A stretch of 64,000 nt of DNA from Candidatus Bathyarchaeota archaeon (GCA_026014745.1 JAOZHS010000002.1:310001-374000); one strand, 5' to 3'. Positions 51,319-61,419 are shown, counted from the stretch's first letter. The notes: generated from the letters alone by a model not told the origin. A program made the numbers and translations.

Positions 51319-54105
51319 TTATGGGCGTTTGCGTAGGATAAGGATAGCTACGACTGCGATTGCAACAATAATGGCCACTGCGGCTGCTGCCGTGTAAGTC
51401 ATGATTGCTGAAACAATCGTTGCTTCACTAACTGGGGTTGCTGCGGGTGTTGGAGTTGCTGCTACATCATCTGCTGCAAAGTAGGTCTGAGCGTATGAGC
51501 CGCTGTAGCCTTTAGAGCCTGCAAAGGTTGCAATGATCTGGTAAGTGCCAGAAACTTCAGGCTTATACTGCAAAGCAAAAGTGCCTGTCGCATCGCTTGT
51601 GACATCGCCTAGGTGTTGATAGTTGCCGTTAGGATCAATAGCATCAATAGTGACTGGGACACCAGTAGTGTTTGTGGGCATAGCTTGGTTCTCGTAGAGG
51701 TACTCCATCCATGCAGACATGCTATCATCAGAGACAGCAGGTGTACCTTCTAGAGTGAAGTCATAGAGGTTGTTAGTGTTGCGTCTGCCAGATTGAGTTT
51801 GATCAGTAACTGTGCCAGTGATCATTACGCTAGAGCCAACAGTTGCGCCAAGTTGAGGAGCAGAAACGGTAGTTGCACTTGTTCCGGGGCCGATGCAGTA
51901 GATTTGGTTGTCAAAGTAGTTAAGACCAACAACTCTGCCATCACCCATCTGCATATACATGCCAGTTAAGTGAGCACCGTTGTCTGCACTCATGCCAAGA
52001 AGCGTCCAGATTTCGCTGCCGTCAGTTGCGCTGATGCATCGAATGTTGGGGCCTCTCCACATAGGTTGACCAACAGAGTGCTCGCCAGTGAGCAGATAGA
52101 TTTTGTCGTCGCAGATTGCAAAGATGTTGAGTGGATAGTTGCCGTAGGGGGATTCGCCGCCGATGTTAGTAGCAGTGTAATTCCAGACTTGTTTGCCAGT
52201 AGCCATGTCATAAGCAATGCAAACACCGCCATAACCAGTGGTCAAAAGAGTGTGGTTGTAGTAGTTGGTTTGTGTGCTGTAGTAGTTGTTGTCTGGTTCA
52301 GGTTCAGTTTCCCAGAGGGCTTGACCTGTTTTCATGTCAAAAGCCCAGTATTTGAGTTGCTTTGTAGAGTGGAAGAGGACAACGTTATCTTCTGGATAAA
52401 CGCCGACCATGCTGTATGAGCCGAACATGCCGCTGGTTTCGTTGTTTGCGGTTGGTAGGTAGGGTGCTGAGTAGGTTGTAGTCCAGAGTTGTTTGCCTTC
52501 GCTGCCTTGTTCAAGGCTAAGACACCAGAGTTTGGCTTTAACATCGCCTAATTCGTTGTTTTGGCCCATTGTACCAAGGATGACAAACTCATCATCAGTA
52601 CCAGTGCCGCCAACGCGTACGGTAAGAATTGAGCCTGTCTGGTTAACAATGCTGCTGAGTGCGATTGGTGTGGGTATAGATACGTTGAATGTGTAGCCTG
52701 TGCTTCCGTCTAATACACGACCTTGCTGGTAGACTGGACCGCCGCCAAAGCCTCCGCCTTCAGGACGCCACTGCCAGTAAGTAGTACCGGTATTGGGACC
52801 AGTTGCGGTTAAGCCCAAAACGTTGGTGTTATTCCAACAGGTCAAGTAGTAGTTGGGGTTTGAGGCTGTACCATAGTTGACAAGGTTGTACCAGAGCATT
52901 TCGCCGGTAGCGCCAACCACGTTTGTGCCGCTTTGAGTTGCGTTAGCAATGTAGGCGACAGTTCGTAGAGGTAGTGCGTATCCGTCTTGCATAGCCAAAA
53001 CAGTACCGTTACCAGAACCCATAGCAGTACCAAGATTAGTCCACAACATAGAGAATCCGCCATGCTGGTTAGGAGACTCATAATCATAGATCTGACCATA
53101 AGAAGGCATCTTAGTATTGTTATAGTAACCGAGCAATTCACCAGAGTATAAGTCAACTACGTTAATGCCAGTAGCTAATGATTGTTGTGTGTATGCATCT
53201 GCACGATCAGCATAATAGATTCTGCCGTTTAGGATGATAGCGTTGAATTCTAAGCCTTGATAGTGACCAGTCTGATAGCCAGTTTCACCGAAACGCTCAT
53301 CCATAATACCGCCAACATAATACTGACGAGTCCAAAGAATGTGACTAGTCTCAGTGCCAGTACCATAAACATACCGAGTAGTAGTACCGCCAGATTGACC
53401 AACAGGTTGTAGCCATGCACCAGTGCTGTAGGTTGCTTGTAGCCAGTTACCGCCTAATTGACTCCAAAGACGACTTGCGTCGTTAATTGGACGAGTCCAG
53501 TAAGCGGTTGGAAGAGGAGACTCATTCCAAAGGGGTAAAGCTTCCGTTTGAACGGTAAAGGTTACAATAGAGCTTTCATCAGCAGTGTAGTATTGGTTGT
53601 AGATGTTGGGGTAACCGTATTGTTTTGGTGTTGAAGCGCCACTAACTAGGGTGGTGTTCTTCCATTGTGCAGGGAAAAGAGCCTGAACAGTGTAAGTACC
53701 AACCTGATCGGGTGCAAACATTACGTAACCGCCACCAATAGAGTCCTGCTGATTAGTAGGAACATCATAGATGGTAGAGGTTCCATCTGGAGCAGTCACA
53801 TTAAAAGAAACGCCACTCCAGGTAGCACGGTTGAAAGCACCAGAAATGACACCTTCGGTTTCTCCAGTATCAGGGGGCATGTCAGCAGTCCAGTAGACAA
53901 GCAACTGGTCCTGACCAACGCCGATGAGACTACTAGAGACACTACAGTAGACGTAGGAGGTGTGAGAGACAGTATATGTAGCAGCAGAAGCAGAGGGGAT
54001 AATGGCAGCAGCGACAGAGACGAAGAGAAGCAAAGAGATTACGGTAGCAGTTGTTTTTGCGTTGAATAATTTCCTGCTTTCATTTTTGAGATTTAGAGAA
54101 TTCAC
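51319..54105 (-). CDS. Surface protein with PQQ-like beta-propeller and membrane anchor
   Basis: The 928-residue protein starts with a signal segment (ATVISLLLFVSVAAAIIPSA), then an Ig-like region, a propeller of PQQ-like blades (for example CIAYDMATGKQVWNYTATN and CISATDGSEIWTLLG), a second Ig-like region (TITGTVTDQTQ position near 760), a T/P linker (ATPTPAATP) and a final helix with RKRP. It is displayed on the outside. The strong promoter, binding site and terminator suggest high expression, as for an S-layer or major surface protein; that role is inferred. Confidence 0.82.
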   Translation of the reverse strand: MNSLNLKNESRKLFNAKTTATVISLLLFVSVAAAIIPSASAATYTVSHTSYVYCSVSSSLIGVGQDQLLVYWTADMPPDTGETEGVISGAFNRATWSGVSFNVTAPDGTSTIYDVPTNQQDSIGGGYVMFAPDQVGTYTVQALFPAQWKNTTLVSGASTPKQYGYPNIYNQYYTADESSIVTFTVQTEALPLWNESPLPTAYWTRPINDASRLWSQLGGNWLQATYSTGAWLQPVGQSGGTTTRYVYGTGTETSHILWTRQYYVGGIMDERFGETGYQTGHYQGLEFNAIILNGRIYYADRADAYTQQSLATGINVVDLYSGELLGYYNNTKMPSYGQIYDYESPNQHGGFSMLWTNLGTAMGSGNGTVLAMQDGYALPLRTVAYIANATQSGTNVVGATGEMLWYNLVNYGTASNPNYYLTCWNNTNVLGLTATGPNTGTTYWQWRPEGGGFGGGPVYQQGRVLDGSTGYTFNVSIPTPIALSSIVNQTGSILTVRVGGTGTDDEFVILGTMGQNNELGDVKAKLWCLSLEQGSEGKQLWTTTYSAPYLPTANNETSGMFGSYSMVGVYPEDNVVLFHSTKQLKYWAFDMKTGQALWETEPEPDNNYYSTQTNYYNHTLLTTGYGGVCIAYDMATGKQVWNYTATNIGGESPYGNYPLNIFAICDDKIYLLTGEHSVGQPMWRGPNIRCISATDGSEIWTLLGMSADNGAHLTGMYMQMGDGRVVGLNYFDNQIYCIGPGTSATTVSAPQLGATVGSSVMITGTVTDQTQSGRRNTNNLYDFTLEGTPAVSDDSMSAWMEYLYENQAMPTNTTGVPVTIDAIDPNGNYQHLGDVTSDATGTFALQYKPEVSGTYQIIATFAGSKGYSGSYAQTYFAADDVAATPTPAATPVSEATIVSAIMTYTAAAAVAIIVAIAVVAILILRKRP

Positions 54106-54157
54106 TTATTTTTATCTCCAATTTGTTTATAGAGCAGAAGACGATACGCTAGTTCGC

Positions 54158-54166
54158 TTTATAAAA
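54158..54166 (-). promoter_or_regulatory. TATA box of the PQQ-propeller gene
   Basis: TTTTATAAA on the minus strand lies about 55 bases before the GTG start; transcription would begin near 54136. GGAGA nine bases before the GTG completes a strong expression signal. Confidence 0.6.
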
Positions 54167-54339
54167 CTTTTGCAAGTTGAACCTTTCAGGTAGCTCAACA
54201 CGATAAATTTTGATTAACAACAAAAAGGATACTTTTTGGGACACTTTTTCAAACAATTTTTAGAAGACCCAAAAAAACCGTATTCGCACAAGATTAATAT
54301 TTGCGGGCTTACGTTAAAAAGCCAAGGCGATAATAGCGA

Positions 54340-55128
54340 ATGATTAAAAATAAACAGGCAAACAGCAGCGTTACCATTGGCTTAAGCATCTTATGCGTAA
54401 TCCTCCTCGCCAGCACCATAGGAACCCTCATCTACTACAACCACCCCGCTCAAACCAATCCAGACCAAACAGAGTTAGAAGCCCAACTAGAAGAAGCAAA
54501 CAAAACCATCACCAACCTCAACAGCCAATTAGCCCTCCTAGAAGATGCAAACGACACAATCACTGACTTAAACAATCAAATATCAAGTTTACAAACGCAA
54601 TTGGCAAACGCTCAATCTGGTGACCAAAGCAGCCAAATAGCCATCCTTCAAACCAAAGTTACCAACCTAAACAAAACAGTCACACAACTTACCGACTACT
54701 ACAACTCCTTAATGTATGTTCTAAACACTGAACTACACGACACTTCAGTTGCATTAACGGCAGCAAACAATCAAAAAGCAGCATTGCAGACACAGGTAGA
54801 TAACCTTCGCGCAATCACTAGTCTCAATATGTCGGCAACATGGATCAATCAAACAGTTAATCAGAATGCAGGTTCATTCACCCACTGGAATGACACCGCA
54901 GAGTATGCAGGATACATAACGGTTACCTTAACTTCAACAGCAACACCACTCTATGCACACGTAATCTACTCTTCACATGGGGTAGATTATGACGTACAAA
55001 TCAACATGGCAGGCAGCGGTACCGCGTATTTTCCAGTGTTACCCTCTGATTACGTCGAGGTAATAGTGGGCAACGGCTTGGCATCAGGCTCTGCATCCAT
55101 CCAGGTAACTGTAACCTATTATTATTAA
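54340..55128 (+). CDS. Membrane-anchored coiled-coil protein of unknown function
   Basis: The 262-residue protein has an N-terminal membrane helix (residues 11-33), an outer coiled coil of about 100 residues rich in L, N, Q and T (ITNLNSQLALLEDANDTITD), and a beta-rich C-terminal domain of about 100 residues ending in VTVTYYY. Archaeal surface proteins of this layout are common and uncharacterised. It is divergent from the PQQ-propeller gene. A TATA-like ATTAATATTT lies at about 54291-54300. Confidence 0.65.
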   Translation: MIKNKQANSSVTIGLSILCVILLASTIGTLIYYNHPAQTNPDQTELEAQLEEANKTITNLNSQLALLEDANDTITDLNNQISSLQTQLANAQSGDQSSQIAILQTKVTNLNKTVTQLTDYYNSLMYVLNTELHDTSVALTAANNQKAALQTQVDNLRAITSLNMSATWINQTVNQNAGSFTHWNDTAEYAGYITVTLTSTATPLYAHVIYSSHGVDYDVQINMAGSGTAYFPVLPSDYVEVIVGNGLASGSASIQVTVTYYY

Positions 55129-55132
55129 AATC

Positions 55133-55149
55133 ATTTTTTTCTTCTTTTA
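55133..55149 (+). terminator. T-tract after the coiled-coil protein gene
   Basis: A T-rich run starts five bases after the stop codon; a likely intrinsic terminator. Confidence 0.5.
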
Positions 55150-55232
55150 GTCATTGTTTACTTTGCAAAGCAACAATCGAGGTATTGGATGCCAAGTGCG
55201 CAGAACAGCACCTTAGAATGGCTAACTTAGGA

Positions 55233-56753
55233 TTATTTTTGTAAGGCGTAGAGAGCAGCATCTAAAATTATGGCGTTACCGTTGGAGCTAACGTGCGAGA
55301 TCGAATTTTGGAACCAGTCAGCACCATCATAGTAGCCATGCAGAGGGTCAGGCGTCATGTTTTCTAACCATATACACATGTTTTTGGTAAAAGTTGAATT
55401 CGCCAAAGCCAGAAAAGAAAAGCCCACTTTAGTGTAAACACAAGGGGTAACGACATCGTAGTCATAGTAAGTATTTTGGTTACTGTTTGTTATAGTCCAA
55501 GGCTTTCCGTTGGGTCCAACAACCCAGCCATATAGCCAGCCGCGTGTTGTGGTTAAGCCCTCGCTGGGAGCCATGTAATGTCCAGTTTCAGCAAAGAAGG
55601 CTTCAGTGGCAAGAATTACCTGTTGTGTTAAAGCCAGTAGACGTTCATGGTCCGCGTTGTTTATCTCAAATAGCGAACTAAGAAGAGGCTCATTGCATAT
55701 TGGCGCTTTGGGTAATTCGACGCCGAAAGTCGTTATGTTGCCAGAGTTGAAAACGTTTGTCAATATCTTGCTGGGTACGTCTCCGAGTTCTTGAGGCCAA
55801 AAACATGCAAACCCACTAATGATAAAGTATGCGTATAAGCCATTACTGGAAGAATATTGTTCCATCCCTTGAACTAGGGCATGATAGTCGCTTCGGGTGT
55901 AAACAACATAATTAATACGGTCAGCCAAGGAACTGTTGTAGATTTTGAGATTGTTTAGTGCCAAAAGCAACCGACCGGCATCTGCGCCATCAACCAGAGA
56001 AGTTGCTAAATCAGATTGCTCACGGTAATTACGACCAGTTGTTGCATCATAAAACCAAAACGGATAGTTCGTTGTCGCATTTAGTTCTCGAGTTTCCAGA
56101 AAAGTCACGACTTTTTCAAATCGTCCAGAAGACCCCCAGGCGCCGTCAACGCCGATTAAGCCTATTTTCTCAGCAGCGATTACAGCTTGAATATAGGAGC
56201 CTAAATCCCAATCAGTAAACGCCGGATAATCCACGCCGCCAGAGTAAGGAAGCCCTAACTGAGAAACACCTACCCCGGGCTGGAAGAAATTCCAAGCGTA
56301 CTGTGCAATTGCCATCCAAACAGTGCTGTTGACGTCTTTTGCGGTCCCAACTACTCCAGGAGCTTTAGGCGTAATTAATAGCGGGTTTTGGGTACTTCCG
56401 GGAACATTAATTGGTCTTAAAGGATCAGGTGATGAGGAAGGATTACTGGTTGCTTGAGAAGTCGGTGAAGAAGAAGGGGTGGTTCCGTTTATTGGAGGCT
56501 CAACGTTGGGAGTTGATTTAGGGATAAACATAACCATGGAAACTAGTAGAGTAACAATAATTACCACGGTTATGATGATTTTTTTGGTTCCACTCAAATG
56601 CCAAATCCGTTTTTTGCCTGCTTGGGTGTCAGTGGGTGAAGACCAAAATTTCTTGTGCATAAAAGAGAACCTTTGCGGACTTACCAAGCCGTAAATAGCC
56701 TCAAAAGGAAAAATACGGTTCGGTAAAAGGTTTTTTACCCTATTCAAGCCCAC
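55233..56753 (-). CDS. DUF3131-like membrane-anchored protein
   Basis: The 506-residue protein has a membrane helix at about residues 58-77, an S/P/T-rich linker, and an outer alpha-helical domain of about 380 residues. FTDWDLGSYIQAVIAAEKIG and the following LETRELNATTNYPFWFYDAT match the start of DUF3131, an (alpha/alpha)-toroid-like domain found next to cellulose-synthase-like enzymes in bacteria. It sits 139 bases downstream of the GT2 synthase gene on the same strand. A role in polymer processing is inferred. The start (GTG 56753 or ATG 56660) is uncertain. Confidence 0.68.
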   Translation of the reverse strand: MGLNRVKNLLPNRIFPFEAIYGLVSPQRFSFMHKKFWSSPTDTQAGKKRIWHLSGTKKIIITVVIIVTLLVSMVMFIPKSTPNVEPPINGTTPSSSPTSQATSNPSSSPDPLRPINVPGSTQNPLLITPKAPGVVGTAKDVNSTVWMAIAQYAWNFFQPGVGVSQLGLPYSGGVDYPAFTDWDLGSYIQAVIAAEKIGLIGVDGAWGSSGRFEKVVTFLETRELNATTNYPFWFYDATTGRNYREQSDLATSLVDGADAGRLLLALNNLKIYNSSLADRINYVVYTRSDYHALVQGMEQYSSSNGLYAYFIISGFACFWPQELGDVPSKILTNVFNSGNITTFGVELPKAPICNEPLLSSLFEINNADHERLLALTQQVILATEAFFAETGHYMAPSEGLTTTRGWLYGWVVGPNGKPWTITNSNQNTYYDYDVVTPCVYTKVGFSFLALANSTFTKNMCIWLENMTPDPLHGYYDGADWFQNSISHVSSNGNAIILDAALYALQK

Positions 56754-56892
56754 CAGCCCACAACATACTTCTAATCGGAAGATATGCTAGGCGATGTAAT
56801 TTAAGATTACCCCAAATTGAAGACCCCACATTTTATCGATGCAGATAACATGCGATAAGTCAGAAAAATCGGTGAAGGGTGATTATGACTCT

Positions 56893-58146
56893 TTAAGAGG
56901 GAGCTGCAGCCCCAAGAGCTGGAGTTGCCAATGTACCCGTTTTAACGGTTTTACTCCAATCCCTTTTCCTTCTAAACAATAATTTTAGAAAAGCCCAACC
57001 GGCAATAACCATCTGAATCAGCCAGTAAAAGTAAATGCAAGGTATCCACAAGATGTTGCGGGGTTTGATGGGTTTCTCGGAAGCAATTAAGCCCACGCCG
57101 ATTGAAACTATGGATACGGCGGTTAAGGCGATAACAAGCCCAGTGAAGTTTATGATGGGTGTGCTTTGCCACAGAAAAACCGCCACAACAAACCAGTTAA
57201 TGTAGCTTAGTAGCGAAACAACCATCATGAAGGGGCCGCCAAGCGAGATTTCTGCATCCACGGTTCTTTTGTTGAGGGTATTGAGTAAGCGACCGTATTT
57301 TAGGGCGGTTTCCATGTAGCCTCGATACCAACGGACCCTTTGTTTAACGAGGTTTCCCAAATTTTCTGGGGTTTCTTGCCCTGAACAAACGTCGGGTGCA
57401 TATTTGACGGAGTACTTTTTCTCAACTAACCGAAGGGCTAATTCTATGTCTTCGGTGAGGGAGTTTTCGTCCCAGCCGCCCAGTTCTTCGAGCACGTTGC
57501 GCCTCACGAATTGGCAGCTTCCCGTTAGCGGAACAAATAGCTGCATGTGTTCTCTGCCGCTAAGTAACGCTTGGAACCAGGCTTTTTCCTCCATGGATAT
57601 AACGCGGGTGAGAGCGTTGCTTTTTTCGTTTATAGAGGTGGTTCGCCCTTGTATTGCTACGATTTTTTGGTCTTTGAAGTATGCAGCGGTTTTTAGTAAT
57701 ACTTCTTTTTCGGGGAGGCTATCCGCGTCAAAGACACCCACTATGTCGCCGTTTACGTAGGGCAATGCAAGGTTAAGCGCGGCGGGTTTTCCTTTTGAGG
57801 TCTGTTCAGAGATGAATTGGATGTTTTGGGGGTATTTATCGACGAATTCGCTGCAGATTTTGGCTGTGCCGTCTTTAGAGTTGCCGTCGATTATGATTAT
57901 TTGCATTTTTTCTTTGGGGTAATCGACGTTTAGGATGCCGTCTAAGCATCGGCGTATGACGGCTTCTTCGTTTTTTGATGGAATAATAAGCGAGAAACTT
58001 GGGAGGGGGTCTTGTGCAGTTATTTGGGGTGGCGACTGCTGTTTGCGTTTGCTTCTTACGCCCATGTATATTATGGAGCCATTGTAGATGGTCCAAAAGA
58101 GCAGAACTGCTAAAAGCACCGTGGAGAAGACATCAAACGCTATCAT
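56893..58146 (-). CDS. Processive GT2 glycosyltransferase (cellulose/hyaluronan synthase-like)
   Basis: The 417-residue protein has one N-terminal helix, a GT-A domain and three to four C-terminal helices. The processive-synthase motifs are complete: IIIDGNS, DAD (140-142), TED (231-233) and QRVRW (269-273). Such enzymes polymerise a beta-linked polysaccharide and push it through their own membrane channel. There is no PilZ domain, so no cyclic-di-GMP control. With the DUF3131-like gene it forms an exopolysaccharide pair. Confidence 0.88.
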   Translation of the reverse strand: MIAFDVFSTVLLAVLLFWTIYNGSIIYMGVRSKRKQQSPPQITAQDPLPSFSLIIPSKNEEAVIRRCLDGILNVDYPKEKMQIIIIDGNSKDGTAKICSEFVDKYPQNIQFISEQTSKGKPAALNLALPYVNGDIVGVFDADSLPEKEVLLKTAAYFKDQKIVAIQGRTTSINEKSNALTRVISMEEKAWFQALLSGREHMQLFVPLTGSCQFVRRNVLEELGGWDENSLTEDIELALRLVEKKYSVKYAPDVCSGQETPENLGNLVKQRVRWYRGYMETALKYGRLLNTLNKRTVDAEISLGGPFMMVVSLLSYINWFVVAVFLWQSTPIINFTGLVIALTAVSIVSIGVGLIASEKPIKPRNILWIPCIYFYWLIQMVIAGWAFLKLLFRRKRDWSKTVKTGTLATPALGAAAPS

Positions 58147-58534
58147 AGATACCCAACATATGTTCCTTTATTCTCAATTGATTGGCAGGCAAGCATTTGA
58201 AATTATTGACATGTTGATAACCTGTATGATAATTGGACATGTAAAACCTTGCCCCACAAGTATTAAAAGCGCAGATAAACAGGTATCTCATGCATTTCCA
58301 CATATATTTGTTTAAACTTTTTAAGGTTTGTTTTTCCGTAACAGCTCCCTAAGATATATGGCTATTGTTTATCTGATAATAAATCAATTTAGCGCCAAAA
58401 ATGCTTTCAACTAAACAAAATTTTATCAGTTAAATGCTATTTAGTGCATCATGTTTGTTGTTTTGGTGTAGTTACTGCTTGTAAGAACACTTAAAGCACC
58501 CGAACGACTTTTTTCTTTAAGAGCGCTGCAATCA
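58147..58534. other. Divergent spacer, no gene seen
   Basis: This 388-base AT-rich spacer lies between the divergent synthase and matrixin-type protease genes. GTTAAATGCTATTTAG at about 58431-58446 is the best TATA-like element, but it stands about 90 bases from the protease ATG. No RNA gene or repeat is recognised. Confidence 0.35.
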
Positions 58535-59458
58535 ATGCGTTGGCTTTTTCTTGTTTGTCTAATAATTTCGGGAGTTCTTTTGGCTGATACACCATTAGCG
58601 CAGGTAGAAGTGCAAGCGCAAAACGAGGGCGAATCGTATTCACTGATTCTACAGGGGTTTGCATGGAACCACACCACCCTCGAACTACTAATCGTTACGC
58701 CCAGTGATGCATCGTGGTGGAATAACGAATTTTTGAATGCTTCACTACGCGCGATTGGTCAATGGAATGAGGCGGTAGTTAATTTTTCAGCAGCTTATCC
58801 TGAATTCGCCTACCTCTCCAGCGTTGAGATAGTGACTACTGTGTCGGATAAGATGGATTCAGGCTACGACATTTACATGAACTGGACAGCCACACCGTTG
58901 AGCAGCACCAATAATGAGGTGGGGTTATCCAAAATTTTTGCTTACCAAAACAGCGCTATCGTTAACTGCACCATGAGCCTTGCCACCCAAACCAATTATG
59001 GTCAAGCCCTAAGCATTGTGGATATGCAGAATGTGGCGCTTCACGAGTTGGGGCATGCGTTTGGTTTGGGTCACTGCAACTACACGCAGGATTTGATGTA
59101 TCCAGTTTATTATCTGGCAAGTGGCCCTAAGGACGTGTCTTCGCTGGATGCCTATGGCGTGGCGTTCCTGTTTGGATGGCTGATTAGCCCCAGCGGCTTT
59201 TACCCTACCAAGGCATGGCTAAACCAGTCATCGGTGCTCTCGCCCGCTGAAGTAACCTACACGCAGATTCCTGTTTCACCCGACAACGCGGCACCCCAGA
59301 CGCTTGCAACCAACCCCATAGTTATGCAGCTTTTGTTGCTTGCAGCGATTTTGCTGCGTCCAGAAATTTTGATCACCATAGTTGCGATTTTGGTATTCTT
59401 CATTGCCTTGGGGATAGTTGTGAGAAGAACAAGGTACAGGTCTAAGGCTGATTCATGA
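58535..59458 (+). CDS. Matrixin-type (M10-like) zinc metalloprotease, membrane anchored
   Basis: The 307-residue protein starts with a signal helix (WLFLVCLIISGVLLADTP), has a metzincin catalytic domain with HELGHAFGLGH (H170, H174, H180) and the Met-turn LMYP (M188), then a linker and a C-terminal membrane helix (EILITIVAILVFFIALGIVV). It would act outside the cell, turning over surface proteins. There is no clear prodomain cysteine switch. No ribosome-binding site is obvious. Confidence 0.85.
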   Translation: MRWLFLVCLIISGVLLADTPLAQVEVQAQNEGESYSLILQGFAWNHTTLELLIVTPSDASWWNNEFLNASLRAIGQWNEAVVNFSAAYPEFAYLSSVEIVTTVSDKMDSGYDIYMNWTATPLSSTNNEVGLSKIFAYQNSAIVNCTMSLATQTNYGQALSIVDMQNVALHELGHAFGLGHCNYTQDLMYPVYYLASGPKDVSSLDAYGVAFLFGWLISPSGFYPTKAWLNQSSVLSPAEVTYTQIPVSPDNAAPQTLATNPIVMQLLLLAAILLRPEILITIVAILVFFIALGIVVRRTRYRSKADS

Positions 59459-60065
59459 AGGCAACAAATTCTTTTTGGCTTCGCGGTTTTAGGACGTAGT
59501 TAGTTTTTTTCTCTACGCCTATGGTGGAGCTGGGGGTTTTGCCGTAGTCGTGCCCAGGAAAAACCTTAACATCATCGGTTAGTTTGAGGATTTTGTTGAA
59601 GAGGCTGTCGTAGAGGGCTTCGGGGTCTCCGCCTGCGAGGTCAGTTCGTCCACATTCCCCCACAAAAAGCGTGTCTCCCGTCAAAAGCTTATCCTCATCG
59701 ACTAAGAGGCAGATGCCGTCGGGGGTGTGGCCGGGTGTGTAGATTACTTTTAGGGGGATTTTGCCTACGTAGAGGGTGTCGCCGTCTTCGAGGCGGACAT
59801 TGCAGGGAACTTTGGAGGTTTTATAGACCGCGACTTCGGGGGCAAACAGGCTGGAGAGTTCTATGTTGCCTGCAGTGTGGTCGCTGTGTCCATGGGTGTC
59901 TATGACGTATTTGAGTTGGAAGTTTTGGGTTTTGAGGATTTTGATTATTTCGCCCGCGTTATAGCTGGGGTCAACGACGGCAGCTTCACCGCTGGCTTGG
60001 TCAGCGATTATGTAGGAGTAATTGTCGCCATGCTGCTGAACCTGCTTAAAGAACATACAAGACAC
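59442..60065 (-). CDS. Metallo-beta-lactamase-fold hydrolase (glyoxalase II/ETHE1-like)
   Basis: The 207-residue protein has the metal site THGHSDH (H58, H60, D62, H63), YTPGHTPDG, LLTGDTLFVGECGRTDLAGG and FPGHDYG. This pattern fits small hydrolases of the hydroxyacylglutathione hydrolase or persulfide dioxygenase group. GRTDL is the usual marker, but the substrate, perhaps a thioester or persulfide, cannot be fixed. It is convergent with and overlaps the protease gene by 17 bases. Confidence 0.85.
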   Translation of the reverse strand: MSCMFFKQVQQHGDNYSYIIADQASGEAAVVDPSYNAGEIIKILKTQNFQLKYVIDTHGHSDHTAGNIELSSLFAPEVAVYKTSKVPCNVRLEDGDTLYVGKIPLKVIYTPGHTPDGICLLVDEDKLLTGDTLFVGECGRTDLAGGDPEALYDSLFNKILKLTDDVKVFPGHDYGKTPSSTIGVEKKTNYVLKPRSQKEFVAFMNQP

Positions 60066-60089
60066 CGTGCATTATGGTGCGGTTGGGGG

Positions 60090-61316
60090 TTAAAAGCCGT
60101 TTCCGCCTATTAGCGTTTGGTTCCAGAAGTAGAGCCGCCTATACTGCCCCGCAATGGGGAATTGTTGGTCATCGTAGATTATGTCGAAGTTGGAGCCGTA
60201 TTCTTTGAGGAGTTGTCGGGTGGTGTTCCAGATTTGTGCGGACACCTTGTCGGGTGGCCAGAGACCCCAAAGCGGGTCGTTGGGGTTTCGCATTCCCCAG
60301 CCGTAATTGTTAGGCATGACAAACGCGACGGTTGGCGGCGGCTTGACGGTTAGGTAGGGGATGTCGTTCCAGAATTGCTCCATTGCCGCTAGTTGGTCTT
60401 CGGTTAGGATTCCGTAGGGGTTGTCGTCAATTTGGGGGTAATCGAAGATGACTGCATATTTTGCGCCTGCCTCGTAGGCTTGGACGAGTTGGCTGTAGAG
60501 TTCGGTGCCGTTTACGAGGTAGGGGGGTTGGTTGTAGGTCCAGGTTATGATGGCGCCCCAGGTTTTGTTTTGCACTCGGGCAGCTCCCCGCGCCAGCGCG
60601 ATGGTTTGGTCGATGCTTTGGTTGGAGCCGAACTCGGCGAATATGGTGTCGTAGCCGCCTTTGTAGTCGAACCAGTACAGGGCGTAGTCGCTGGTGTAAG
60701 CGTGGATTTCGCGGCTTTTGAGTTCTTGGAGCCCCACCCCATTTTCTACGCTGTCTAAGAAGTGATATGCCGCCTGACTGTTATCCACAGGTGAAGACCC
60801 GTTTAGATGCAAATCAATCGCGTTGCCGCCGTCATGCGTGTAGTACCTCGACGTGTTGCGTATGCGGATTTGGTTGAAGTACCCCGTCCAATTGGTATCT
60901 ATGGTTTGCCCGCCGGGTTCATCATTGAGGTAAACGCCTAAGAAGCGGCTGCCCCAAGTGGCTTTGGCGTAGTCAAGCCATGGGATTTGCCAAGTAATGT
61001 TGGGGTTGAAGTACCCGAACGCTGCAATCACATACAAATCTGCGGCCACAGCGTAGTTGAGAACTTCGTTTAACGCGGTTTCGTTTATGCTAACGGGATA
61101 GGACTGCATGACAAAGAGATTAGTGAAGCCTTTAACTCGGTCAATGAGGACTTCGGCGTCTGATGTGGTGTTGCCGTTGAAGGAAACCCCGAAGAAAAAC
61201 TCTGGTTGCGCAGCACCGTTATTGTTCGAGGTAAGGTAGGGCCAGATAAGCAGAGCAGAAACCAAAGCAGCCGCTACAACCACAACAAAAATGGATAACA
61301 GAAGGGCGCTCCTCAA
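60090..61316 (-). CDS. Membrane-anchored TIM-barrel, glycosidase-like protein
   Basis: The 408-residue protein has an N-terminal anchor (LLLSIFVVVVAAALVSALLIW) and an outer domain that reads like a TIM barrel: FFFGVSFNG, RFLGVYLNDEPGGQ (candidate acid E133), HDGGNAI, AIITWTYNQPP and YAVIFDYPQID. Such layouts occur in glycoside-hydrolase-like surface proteins, but no defined family is recognised. It is near the exopolysaccharide genes, which suggests a glycan substrate; this is inference. Confidence 0.55.
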   Translation of the reverse strand: MRSALLLSIFVVVVAAALVSALLIWPYLTSNNNGAAQPEFFFGVSFNGNTTSDAEVLIDRVKGFTNLFVMQSYPVSINETALNEVLNYAVAADLYVIAAFGYFNPNITWQIPWLDYAKATWGSRFLGVYLNDEPGGQTIDTNWTGYFNQIRIRNTSRYYTHDGGNAIDLHLNGSSPVDNSQAAYHFLDSVENGVGLQELKSREIHAYTSDYALYWFDYKGGYDTIFAEFGSNQSIDQTIALARGAARVQNKTWGAIITWTYNQPPYLVNGTELYSQLVQAYEAGAKYAVIFDYPQIDDNPYGILTEDQLAAMEQFWNDIPYLTVKPPPTVAFVMPNNYGWGMRNPNDPLWGLWPPDKVSAQIWNTTRQLLKEYGSNFDIIYDDQQFPIAGQYRRLYFWNQTLIGGNGF

Positions 61317-61419
61317 AAGAATCGCCTCCGAAAATCAGCCACAAAAATCAAAAATACCATGCCCCCGCAACTAAAAATAGGTTCCCAATCTACGAGGCGC
61401 AACAAAGAACACCGTTTAG

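Noticed and set aside
51970-52419. 149-codon plus-strand frame inside the PQQ-propeller gene
   Set aside because: It is fully antisense to a strongly supported gene, with no binding site or known motif.
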